DNA of 37,611 nucleotides from an uncultured Prevotellaceae bacterium (GTDB lineage Bacteria > Bacteroidota > Bacteroidia > Bacteroidales > Bacteroidaceae): assembly GCA_946406555.1 (NCBI GenBank), contig CAMJLB010000014.1, positions 1 through 37,611 on the forward strand, read 5' to 3'. Of this stretch, positions 30,795 to 37,611 are shown piece after piece (the stretch's first letter is position 1; each line of letters begins with the position of its first letter). The notes under the pieces are model-generated. The model did no database searches. It was not told the origin of the DNA and worked only from the letters and a program-made list of their open reading frames with translations. The position numbers and the translations under genes are program-made.

Positions 30795-31931
30795 AAGGTC
30801 GTATTTTTTCCTGTGTCGAGCATTTCGTGAGGGTTGTGGAGTAGATGACGTTGGCGTGGCAGCGCGTACTCCCCGGTATTGCTGATATCGCTGCCGGATA
30901 AGACGTACATAGTCGACCGTTTCACGTCCTCGCATGTATCCGCTTTTTACCACGGGATTGTTGTAGAACTGTGGTTGGCTCAGCTTCAGCACATATTCCG
31001 ATACGTCGCTCCATCGGTGCGCGTTGCGCCCGTCGAGCCTTGCCAAAGCCATTGCATCGCGAATGTGATGGGCACCGCCATTATAAGCTGCCAGCGCGAA
31101 GTCTTGACGTTCCCGTCGGTCGTGAATATCCGAGAAGCTCTTTTCCAGTTCTGCTATATAGCGCGCTGCGGCGGCTATGTTCTGTGCAGGGTTGTTTATC
31201 TGCGAAAGCTCAAGGCCCAGATGGCCTGCCGTGGCTGGCATAATTTGCATGAGGCCACGTGCTCCGGCCCACGACTGTGCATCGGGGTCGAAAGTAGATT
31301 CCTGATAGCACTGGGCGGCCATGAGCCGCCAATCCCAGTGCAGCGGCTGGCAATATTGCTGGAACAGCCCGTCGTAGCGTGAGATGATGCCACCCTGCCT
31401 GTTGAGCATGGGTGCATAGACCTTGCGCTGAACCGTCGGCGAATTGAGTGCTTGCTGCTCCTCGTTTCGCATTTGCGCCATTCTCGCCATTGAGTACCAA
31501 CGGGTGATGGCCTCTTTTAACAGTGGTTTCTCTGTGGGGATATACCAGCCGGGCGATACCGAGTCGGGCGTGGTGAGTGGATAGGCTGCCAGGTCGGCAT
31601 CGCCCTGCTTCATTCGCCTGACCAAGTCGGCCGTATCGCGGCAGAGTTCTATGCGCAGTCTCACGCCAAGAGAGTCGGCCAGCTCTTTGCAGAGCATGGC
31701 ATGCAGCCCCAGCACCTTACCGTGGTAGTCGTAATAGGTTTCTGGGCCAGAGATGGTAAGCATGATTAGTTCGCCAGCCTGTTGAATCTGGTCCAGGTCG
31801 AAAGCATCGGTGGTGGTGGTTTCCGTCGAGCCTATTTCCTCGCCCCATGGTGCTATCACGTTCTCTTTTCCAGGCCCATGGCAAGAGGCAAGCAGGGGGA
31901 AAAGAAGAATAAATATGCTGTTTGATTTCAA
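30780..31931 (-). CDS. mltF: MltF-like lytic transglycosylase lipoprotein
   Basis: Periplasmic, lipid-anchored enzyme that cuts peptidoglycan glycan strands. I place the start at the TTG at 31931: it gives a compact lipoprotein signal (KSNSIFILLFPLLASC, Cys17), and the upstream ATG at 31961 lies above the predicted transcription start, with the -7 element between them. Length is then 383. An extracellular solute-binding-like segment covers about 40-150 ('GLHAMLCKELADSLGVRLRIEL', 'MKQGDADLAAYPLT'). It looks like one lobe only, shorter than in E. coli MltF. The SLT domain follows, with catalytic Glu211 in 'AAQCYQESTF', 'GARGLMQIMPATA' and 'ALAAYNGGAHHI'. The tail is rich in Arg, Ser and Thr. 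It is divergent from hisG, with overlapping promoters. Confidence 0.9.
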   Translation of the reverse strand: MKSNSIFILLFPLLASCHGPGKENVIAPWGEEIGSTETTTTDAFDLDQIQQAGELIMLTISGPETYYDYHGKVLGLHAMLCKELADSLGVRLRIELCRDTADLVRRMKQGDADLAAYPLTTPDSVSPGWYIPTEKPLLKEAITRWYSMARMAQMRNEEQQALNSPTVQRKVYAPMLNRQGGIISRYDGLFQQYCQPLHWDWRLMAAQCYQESTFDPDAQSWAGARGLMQIMPATAGHLGLELSQINNPAQNIAAAARYIAELEKSFSDIHDRRERQDFALAAYNGGAHHIRDAMALARLDGRNAHRWSDVSEYVLKLSQPQFYNNPVVKSGYMRGRETVDYVRLIRQRYQQYRGVRAATPTSSTPQPSRNARHRKKYDLKSEE

Positions 31932-31950
31932 TTTACTGCTATTTTTAGTG

Positions 31951-31979
31951 CAAAAGTACACAAATTATTGCATATCCAA
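31951..31979 (-). promoter_or_regulatory. mltF promoter
   Basis: Minus strand TTG (31979-31977), an 18-base spacer and TACTTTTG (31958-31951). It overlaps the oppositely directed hisG promoter. It places the transcript start near 31945, downstream of the ATG at 31961. Confidence 0.6.
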
Positions 31980-31998
31980 GAATTTTTGCTTACTTTTG
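31968..31998 (+). promoter_or_regulatory. hisGDC promoter
   Basis: TTG (31968-31970), a 20-base spacer and TACTTTTG (31991-31998) give an exact Bacteroidota promoter, 52 bases before the hisG ATG. No histidine-rich leader peptide or T-box is seen in the short leader. Confidence 0.65.
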
Positions 31999-32050
31999 CA
32001 ACCTATTTTAATACTTACGCTCAATATATTGAATAAAAATAGGTTATTAG

Positions 32051-32902
32051 ATGTTAAGAATTGCTGTACAATCGAAAGGACGTCTGTATGACGACACAAT
32101 GAATCTGCTGAACGAGGCTGATATCAAGGTGAATGCATCGAAACGCACGCTTCTGGTAAGTGCTCAGAACTTTCCGTTGGAGGTGCTTTATTTGCGCGAC
32201 GATGATATTCCTCAAAGTGTGGCCACCGGCGTGGCCGATTTGGGCGTGGTGGGTGAGAACGAATATGAGGAGCGTGGCGCTCAGGCCGAGATCATCTCTC
32301 GGTTGGGCTTTTCCAAGTGCCGCCTGTCGCTCGCCATCCCCAAGGACATCGACTATCCTGGGCTTGCTTGGTTTCAAGGCAAGAAAATCGCAACCAGTTA
32401 TCCTGTCATACTGAATCGCTTCTTGCAGGCGAACAGTATCAAGGCCGAGATACACGTCATTACCGGTTCGGTGGAAATAAGTCCGGGCATAGGCCTGGCC
32501 GATGCCATCTTCGACATCGTCAGCTCGGGTTCAACGCTTGTGAGCAATAATCTTCGGGAGGTGGAAGTGGTGATGCGTAGCGAGGCTTTGCTCATAGGCC
32601 ATCCTGCCATGTCGAAGCCGAAGCGTGAGGTGCTCGACCAGATGCTGTTCCGTTTCAAGGCCGTGAAGGAGGCTGAAGACAAGAAATACGTGCGCATGAA
32701 TGCCCCCAAGGCCCGTCTGCAAGAGATTATCAATGTGCTGCCGGGACTGAAAAGTCCCACGGTCATTCCTCTGGCCGACGATGAGTGGTGCTCGGTACAT
32801 ACCGTGCTCGATGAAAAGCGCTTTTGGGAGATTATTGGCAAGCTAAAAGAACTGGGCGCACAGGGTATTCTTGTGACCCCCATCGAAAAAATGATTCTTT
32901 GA
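32051..32902 (+). CDS. hisG: ATP phosphoribosyltransferase, long form
   Basis: First enzyme of histidine synthesis; joins ATP and PRPP to phosphoribosyl-ATP. At 283 residues it is the long (HisG_L) form, which carries its own C-terminal ACT-like regulatory domain and needs no HisZ. The N-terminus 'LRIAVQSKGRLYDDTMNLL' and the middle blocks 'ATGVADLGVVGENEYEE' and 'ITGSVEISPGIGLADAIFDIVSSGSTL' (about 137-163; PRPP loop) are diagnostic. The C-terminal part from about 210 includes 'DEWCSVHTVL'. Feedback inhibition by histidine is expected from the family. It is followed by hisD after 3 bases. Confidence 0.97.
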   Translation: MLRIAVQSKGRLYDDTMNLLNEADIKVNASKRTLLVSAQNFPLEVLYLRDDDIPQSVATGVADLGVVGENEYEERGAQAEIISRLGFSKCRLSLAIPKDIDYPGLAWFQGKKIATSYPVILNRFLQANSIKAEIHVITGSVEISPGIGLADAIFDIVSSGSTLVSNNLREVEVVMRSEALLIGHPAMSKPKREVLDQMLFRFKAVKEAEDKKYVRMNAPKARLQEIINVLPGLKSPTVIPLADDEWCSVHTVLDEKRFWEIIGKLKELGAQGILVTPIEKMIL

Positions 32903-32905
32903 GCT

Positions 32906-34189
32906 ATGAACATCATTGAATATCCGAAACGGCAAGAGTGGGCGGGCATCACAGCCCGTCCGCACCTCGACGTGTCGCAGCTGAACGACACGGTAGCGCG
33001 CGTACTGGCAGATGTAAGGCAGCGTGGCGATGAGGCTGTAAAAGAATATGAGCAGAAGTTCGATCACGTCCAGCTTCTGTCTTTGGCCGTTACAGAGCAG
33101 GAAATGGCCGAGGCCGAGCAGTTGGTAAGTCAGGAACTGAAAGATGCCATGACCTTGGCTCACCATAATATATATAAGTTTCATGAATCTCAGCGCTTCC
33201 ATGGCGAGAAAGTGGAAACACGCCCTGGTGTTACATGCTGGCAGCGAAGCGTACCAATAGAGCGCGTCGGCCTCTACATTCCTGGTGGCACGGCGCCTTT
33301 GTTCTCGACGGTGCTCATGCTTGCCACGCCTGCCAAGATAGCCGGGTGCAGCGAGATTGTGCTTTGCACTCCTCCAAACCGGGAGGGTAAGGTGAATCCC
33401 GCCATCTTGGTGGCTGCCCGCATCGCTGGAGTGAGCAAGATATTCAAGGCGGGTGGGGTACAGGCCATTGGCGCTATGGCCTATGGCACGCAGTCGGTAC
33501 CAAAGGTTTTTAAGATCTTCGGACCGGGCAATCAGTATGTCATGGCCGCCAAGCAGCAGGTGAGCTTGCACGATGCGGCCATCGATATGCCAGCAGGTCC
33601 CAGCGAGGTGTGTGTGATTGCCGACGAAACGGCCAATGCCACCTTTGTGGCAGCCGATTTGCTGTCTCAGGCCGAACATGGCATCGACTCGCAGGTGTTG
33701 CTCATCACTACCTCCTGCGACATGCTTCATCAGGTAAAGAACGAAGTGGAGCGCCAGCTGCTGCTCTTGCCCAGGAAGGAAATAGCTGCCAAGACCCTCG
33801 AGAACAGCCTTTTGGTGCTGGTGGCTACCAAGCAAGATGCCATCGACCTTTCCAACTGCTATGCCCCCGAACATCTTATACTTCAGACGAGCGACTACGA
33901 AGAGCTGGCCCGGAAGGTGGTCAATGCCGGCAGTGTGTTTCTTGGCCCTTACGCTTGCGAGAGTGCTGGCGACTATGCCAGCGGCACCAACCACACCCTG
34001 CCTACGCATGGCTATGCCACGGCTTATAGCGGCGTAAACCTTGACAGCTATCAGCGGAAAATCACTTTCCAGCATCTTAGCGAAGAAGGCATCTGCCAGA
34101 TAGGCCATTCAGTAGAACTGATGGCGGAGGCCGAGCAACTGCAGGCTCACAAAAATGCAATGACAGTAAGACTAAAATCGATAGAATGA
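32906..34189 (+). CDS. hisD: Histidinol dehydrogenase
   Basis: Zinc enzyme for the last two steps of histidine synthesis: it oxidises histidinol to histidinal and then histidine with NAD+; 427 residues, the normal length. Visible motifs include '[27 protein letters not shown]' beginning near residue 120, '[23 protein letters not shown]', '[13 protein letters not shown]', Q255 and H258 in '[12 protein letters not shown]' (metal and substrate side chains), and '[13 protein letters not shown]' with the late His. It overlaps hisC by 4 bases (ATGA), so translation is coupled. Confidence 0.97.
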   Translation: MNIIEYPKRQEWAGITARPHLDVSQLNDTVARVLADVRQRGDEAVKEYEQKFDHVQLLSLAVTEQEMAEAEQLVSQELKDAMTLAHHNIYKFHESQRFHGEKVETRPGVTCWQRSVPIERVGLYIPGGTAPLFSTVLMLATPAKIAGCSEIVLCTPPNREGKVNPAILVAARIAGVSKIFKAGGVQAIGAMAYGTQSVPKVFKIFGPGNQYVMAAKQQVSLHDAAIDMPAGPSEVCVIADETANATFVAADLLSQAEHGIDSQVLLITTSCDMLHQVKNEVERQLLLLPRKEIAAKTLENSLLVLVATKQDAIDLSNCYAPEHLILQTSDYEELARKVVNAGSVFLGPYACESAGDYASGTNHTLPTHGYATAYSGVNLDSYQRKITFQHLSEEGICQIGHSVELMAEAEQLQAHKNAMTVRLKSIE

Positions 34190-35229
34190 AACCTTTACAG
34201 CAACTCACCCGTCCAAACATTTGGACGCTTGCCCCCTATAGCAGTGCCCGAAATGAGTATTCGGGCAAAGAGGCTCATGTGTTTCTCGATGCCAACGAGA
34301 ATCCTTACCATGCGCCATTGAACCGCTATCCCGATCCATTACAGTGGGAACTGAAGAAGAAGATCAGCCATGTAAAGGGGGTTCCTGTCGAGAATATCTT
34401 CCTGGGTAATGGCAGCGATGAGGCCATCGATCTGCCTTATCGCTGTTTCTGCGAGCCGGGCAAGGACAATGTGGTGGCCATCGAGCCCACCTATGGCATG
34501 TATCGCGTGTGTGCCGACATCAACGCCGTGGAATACCGTCCGGTACTGCTTGACGCCGACTATCAGCTGAATGCCGACAAGCTGCTTGCAGCCTGCGACG
34601 CGCATACCAAGCTTATCTGGATATGTTCGCCAAACAACCCTACGGGCAACAGCCTGCAACGGGAGGAAATGCTCAAAGTAGTCGATGCCTTTGATGGTAT
34701 AGTCATCGTCGACGAGGCTTACAGCGACTTTGCCCGCCAGACTCCATTGCGACTAGAGCTTTTGCAGCACCCCAACCTCATCGTGCTCAATACCATGAGC
34801 AAGGCGTGGGCGTGTGCCGCCATCCGTATGGGAATGGCTTTCGCTTCAGAAGAGATAATTGGTCTGCTCAACAAAGTGAAATATCCTTACAACGTAAATT
34901 TGCTCTCTCAGGAAAAAGCCATGGAGATGCTGGGCAATCAAGAAGATGTAGACAAATGGGTCTCAATGTTGCTGTCGGAGCGAACGCGCATGATGGAGGC
35001 TTTCCGGCAGTTGCCCATCTGCAAGCAGGTCTTTCCCAGCGATGCAAACTTCTTTCTGGCCCGTATGACTGACGCCCAGGGCATATACGATTACCTGGTA
35101 GACCGTGGCATCATCGTCAGAAACCGCACCCGTGTCCAGCTTTGCCATAATTGCCTGCGCATCACCGTGGGCACTCGCAGTGAGAATAGCGAGCTGGTTG
35201 GGGCACTGCGCCAATACGAAGGTATGTAA
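34186..35229 (+). CDS. hisC: Histidinol-phosphate aminotransferase
   Basis: PLP-dependent aminotransferase that makes histidinol phosphate from imidazole acetol phosphate and glutamate; 347 residues. The N-terminus has '[19 protein letters not shown]'. The middle shows '[17 protein letters not shown]' and '[10 protein letters not shown]'. The PLP lysine is K206 in '[17 protein letters not shown]', and '[17 protein letters not shown]' is the C-terminal phosphate-binding Arg block. It ends the run. The expected next gene, hisB, is absent and a terminator follows 24 bases later. Confidence 0.96.
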   Translation: MKPLQQLTRPNIWTLAPYSSARNEYSGKEAHVFLDANENPYHAPLNRYPDPLQWELKKKISHVKGVPVENIFLGNGSDEAIDLPYRCFCEPGKDNVVAIEPTYGMYRVCADINAVEYRPVLLDADYQLNADKLLAACDAHTKLIWICSPNNPTGNSLQREEMLKVVDAFDGIVIVDEAYSDFARQTPLRLELLQHPNLIVLNTMSKAWACAAIRMGMAFASEEIIGLLNKVKYPYNVNLLSQEKAMEMLGNQEDVDKWVSMLLSERTRMMEAFRQLPICKQVFPSDANFFLARMTDAQGIYDYLVDRGIIVRNRTRVQLCHNCLRITVGTRSENSELVGALRQYEGM

Positions 35230-35253
35230 CACTTGCCTACACTTGATAAATAA

Positions 35254-35301
35254 CAAAGAATGCTTGATTTCTTCTGGACAGAAGTAGTCAAGCATTCTTT
35301 G
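35254..35301. terminator. Terminator between hisC and yidC
   Basis: Arms CAAAGAATGCTTGA (35254-35267) and its complement (35288-35301) enclose a second 6-base stem CTTCTG-GA-CAGAAG (35271-35284). It stands between convergent hisC (+) and yidC (-) and probably serves both. Confidence 0.8.
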
Positions 35302-35316
35302 TATCTTGCAGCAGTC

Positions 35317-37200
35317 TTATTTCTTATATCCGTTTTGGCGTTGGCGCTGCAATTCTTCGGCCTGTTTCTGCATGGCCTCCAGCCGGGCGGCCAGACCGCT
35401 CTGTTTCTTAGGATTCTTTTTGTTCTCCTCGTAGCGTGCTTCCAGAATGGCAAGCAGCTTCGCGTCGTTGGTGGTCTTGCGCAGCACCCACATGATGGCG
35501 GCCGAGAAGAACAGTGAGATGAAGTAGTAGAAGTTCAGGCCAGACGAATAGTCGTTGAACATGAAGAAGAACATCAGCGGCATCAGGTACATCATCCATT
35601 GCATCATCTTCATCTGCTCGGCCTGCTGTCCCACCATCTGGTCTTTCTGCTGGCGCATCGTCATGTAGCTGTACAGAATATTGCTCACGCAGAACAAGAT
35701 GCAGGTGAGCGAGAGGTGGTCGCCTATGCCCCAGATGTTGGTGCTCCATTCCACGATGGGGTCGTAGGTGGAGAGGTCGTCGATCCAGAGGAACGACTCG
35801 CGGCGCAGCTGGATGGCATTGGGCACGAAGTTGAACATCGCAATCCAGATCGGCATCTGTATCAGCATGGGCAGACAGCCGCTTAGCGGCGACACACCGT
35901 ACTGGGCATAGAGCTGCATCATGGCCTGTTGCTTCTGCATCTGGTCCTCGGGCTTGTCATACTGCTTGGTTGCTTCTTCCAATTTTGGTTTCAGAACACG
36001 CATCTTGGCACTCGACATATAGCTCTTCTTCACCATGGGGAAGGTGATGGCCTTTAATAGCAATGTGATGAGAATGAGCACTACACCCATGGAAAATCCC
36101 CAAGAAGTGAGCCAGTCGAACACGTAGATGGTAAACCAGCGGTTGATGATTCTGAAGAGTGGCCACCCCAGGTAGACGAGCTGCTCGAGGTCAAGGTCTT
36201 TGCCAAAGCGGCTCTGTTCTTCCACTTCTTTGATAAGCCGGAAGTCGTTGGGGCCTATATACATCTCGAACTCAGAAGCAGTGACGCCCTTCGGGTCGAC
36301 CTGTGTCTTCAGTCTGGCGGTGTAATCTTTCAGATAGCCCGATCCTTTCTCGTAGGGCACACTCTTGAGTTCAGCACCCGTCGCAAAGTCGTCTTTTGCA
36401 ATCAGTACGGCCGAAAAGAACTGGTTCTTGAAGGCCACCCAGTCTATGGCACTTTCCAGGGTCTCACTTTCTTCAGAGGTCTCGCTCAAATAGTCGGTTG
36501 AACCATCTTTTTCCTTATAGGTCAGGGTGGAGTAACGATTCTCGAACGTAAATCCACGCTCCTGCTGTCGCGCCTTCGACTTCCACTCTATGTCCATTGA
36601 GCGATTGTCAGGTGCAAACTGTCCTGCCAGTCCGTTAGCCTGTAGCGAGAAATGGAGCATGTAGTCGGGACCCAGTTCATAGCGTAGCACAATGCTGCCA
36701 CCGTCCTGTGCCGGTGCAGTCATGGTCAGCGTGCTGTCACTCACGTCCGAAGGGGTGAAGTAGAGTTCTTGTGTTTCGATGTTGCTGTTCTTCAGGGCGA
36801 GCATGAAGTTCATCTGTTCATCATTGCTGTCGAAAAGCGTCACGTTCTTGGCCGAGTCCTTGTCTTCAAAGCCCAATATCACAGCCTTGCTCAGCGTGCC
36901 GCCCTTAGTGTCGAAGGTCAGTTCCACCTTGTCGTTTTTCAGTACCACAGGTCTCGACTGGCCATTGAGGGCCTGATAGAAAAGGGCGGTTGTGTCGCCT
37001 TTGGCAGCAGCTTCGGCAGCAGCCTTTCGCTCAGCCTCAGCCATCTGTGCTTTCGCTTCAATGTCTTTCCTAACCTGCTCAATACTGTCTTGTTGGCGCT
37101 GATAGGCTTCTATCTGCTCCTGCGATGGCTGGTTCCACCAGGCAAAGCCTATCAGGACAATGCCTATGAGTACAAATCCAATGAGTGTGTCTCTGTTCAT
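35317..37200 (-). CDS. yidC: Membrane protein insertase YidC
   Basis: Inner-membrane insertase that places and folds membrane proteins, alone or with SecYEG; 627 residues from the ATG at 37200 (MNRDTLIGFVLIGIVLIGF). A longer in-frame reading to 37356 crosses the promoter and is rejected. The first transmembrane segment is residues 6-21. A coiled Gln/Glu/Ala-rich stretch lies at about 25-65. The large periplasmic beta domain runs to about 350. The conserved five-helix core begins near 375, including 'GVVLILITLLLKAITFPMVKKSYMSS', 'YGVSPLSGCLPMLIQMPIWIAMF' and 'MPLMFFFMFNDYSSGLNFYY'; the hydrophilic-groove basic residue is Lys (LLLK). The C-terminus is a basic, Gln-rich tail that may contact the ribosome. 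Confidence 0.96.
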   Translation of the reverse strand: MNRDTLIGFVLIGIVLIGFAWWNQPSQEQIEAYQRQQDSIEQVRKDIEAKAQMAEAERKAAAEAAAKGDTTALFYQALNGQSRPVVLKNDKVELTFDTKGGTLSKAVILGFEDKDSAKNVTLFDSNDEQMNFMLALKNSNIETQELYFTPSDVSDSTLTMTAPAQDGGSIVLRYELGPDYMLHFSLQANGLAGQFAPDNRSMDIEWKSKARQQERGFTFENRYSTLTYKEKDGSTDYLSETSEESETLESAIDWVAFKNQFFSAVLIAKDDFATGAELKSVPYEKGSGYLKDYTARLKTQVDPKGVTASEFEMYIGPNDFRLIKEVEEQSRFGKDLDLEQLVYLGWPLFRIINRWFTIYVFDWLTSWGFSMGVVLILITLLLKAITFPMVKKSYMSSAKMRVLKPKLEEATKQYDKPEDQMQKQQAMMQLYAQYGVSPLSGCLPMLIQMPIWIAMFNFVPNAIQLRRESFLWIDDLSTYDPIVEWSTNIWGIGDHLSLTCILFCVSNILYSYMTMRQQKDQMVGQQAEQMKMMQWMMYLMPLMFFFMFNDYSSGLNFYYFISLFFSAAIMWVLRKTTNDAKLLAILEARYEENKKNPKKQSGLAARLEAMQKQAEELQRQRQNGYKK

Positions 37201-37238
37201 ATTTTTATATTTTATTATACATTCTCTAAAATAAGGTG

Positions 37239-37246
37239 CAAAGTTA
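37239..37246 (-). promoter_or_regulatory. yidC promoter, -7 element
   Basis: The minus strand reads TAACTTTG, an exact TAnnTTTG match, 39 bases before the yidC ATG. No TTG lies at the expected -33 spacing. Confidence 0.5.
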
Positions 37247-37293
37247 CGAAAAAAGACTGTAATAAAGAAGCAATTTTCGAAGATTAACGCAGA

Positions 37294-37500
37294 ATGACCG
37301 TAAATAAAAGGCAAGATTTGTTCTTGTGTAGCCATATTCCTACTCATTTTGAACAAAAGCAGGCCATTTATTCGATATATCCAAATAAAATGACTTTCAC
37401 CGCTCGGTCTCTGGACGCTTTTTCAGGAAAAGACGAATTGTGGAAGTGTTTTTTAGGTAAGTATATTCAAGTTTCGCAACTTCCTAACTTGCCAGTTTAA
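37294..37500 (+). CDS. Doubtful 68-residue ORF
   Basis: Open frame MTVNKRQDLFLCSHIPTHF.. ending SQLPNLPV, in AT-rich DNA divergent from yidC. I see no recognised domain, signal peptide, membrane segment or promoter. Its codon use is unlike the GC-rich genes nearby. It may be chance or a gene fragment. Confidence 0.15.
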   Translation: MTVNKRQDLFLCSHIPTHFEQKQAIYSIYPNKMTFTARSLDAFSGKDELWKCFLGKYIQVSQLPNLPV

Positions 37501-37611
37501 ATTGATATTGCGGCTGCACTGGAAATAGTACACAGAGACACAGAGCGTGTTTATTCTATAGGTGAGTTCTAAAAATTAATATTTGCGAGTGGAAGCCGTA
37601 CCTTCTGAATC
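37501..37611. other. Right edge: AT-rich tail with an IR-like motif
   Basis: No gene is seen. ACACAGAGACACAGAG (37530-37545) is a short direct repeat. AGGTGAGTTCTAAAAATTAAT (37560-37580) resembles the terminal inverted repeat at 30132 (AGGTGGGTTCTATTAATT), so a related element may begin here and continue past the window. Confidence 0.3.

Overview
The window comes from a Bacteroidales chromosome, most likely a Prevotella/Segatella-type organism. Three things point there. Several genes have promoters of the Bacteroidota type (TTG, about 20 bases, then TAnnTTTG). The gene set includes families typical of the order: a DUF4270 lipoprotein beside a short starch-synthase-like protein and panC-panD, AddAB-type helicase-nucleases, an Rpn/PDDEXK_2 protein, GH28 and S9 peptidase. 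Shine-Dalgarno sites are largely absent. Coding regions are GC-rich and gaps are AT-rich. I see no tRNA, rRNA, CRISPR array, intact insertion sequence or phage module.

Layout. 1-2940 (-): an S9 peptidase cut by the window edge, translationally coupled to a flippase-like membrane protein. 3108-4874 (-): aspS. 5037-11239 (+): the two-gene AddA/AddB double-strand-break repair enzyme. 11406-12455 (-): ilvC with a GC-rich structured leader. 12456-13169: a repeat-rich gap with a probable SRAP gene remnant. 13170-15578 (+): a PcrA/UvrD helicase. 15606-18061 (-): a three-gene set of GT5-like protein, DUF4270 lipoprotein and a 42-residue protein. 18252-24289 (+): a tight run panC-panD-cobB-cobQ-cobD-cbiB that makes pantothenate and the lower half of cobalamin. 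24273-25870 (-): cobU-cobT, converging on that run. 26018-29085 (+): tsaD, pncC/cinA and a GH28 glycosidase. 29175-30128 (-): an Rpn-family nuclease with tetrapeptide repeats. Its transcribed leader consists almost entirely of a 200-bp inverted-repeat element. 30566-30751: a gene remnant. 30780-31931 (-): an MltF-like lytic transglycosylase. 32051-35229 (+): hisG-hisD-hisC. 35317-37200 (-): yidC. The right edge is AT-rich and holds no convincing gene.

How the genes work together. CobB, CobQ, CobD, CbiB, CobU and CobT cover amidation of cobyrinate through to GDP-cobinamide and activation of the lower ligand. CobS and a final phosphatase are not in the window. PanC and PanD make beta-alanine and join it to pantoate. 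HisG, HisD and HisC cover the first and last parts of histidine synthesis; hisB is not next to them. AddAB and PcrA are DNA repair motors. AspRS, TsaD and YidC are core translation and membrane-insertion functions.

Most unusual points: the nested inverted-repeat leader directly before the Rpn start codon; the (GMAQ/GIAQ/GMEK)n array in that protein; a heptameric repeat array inside addB and another touching the cobQ start; and the periodic repeats and perfect hairpin between ilvC and pcrA.
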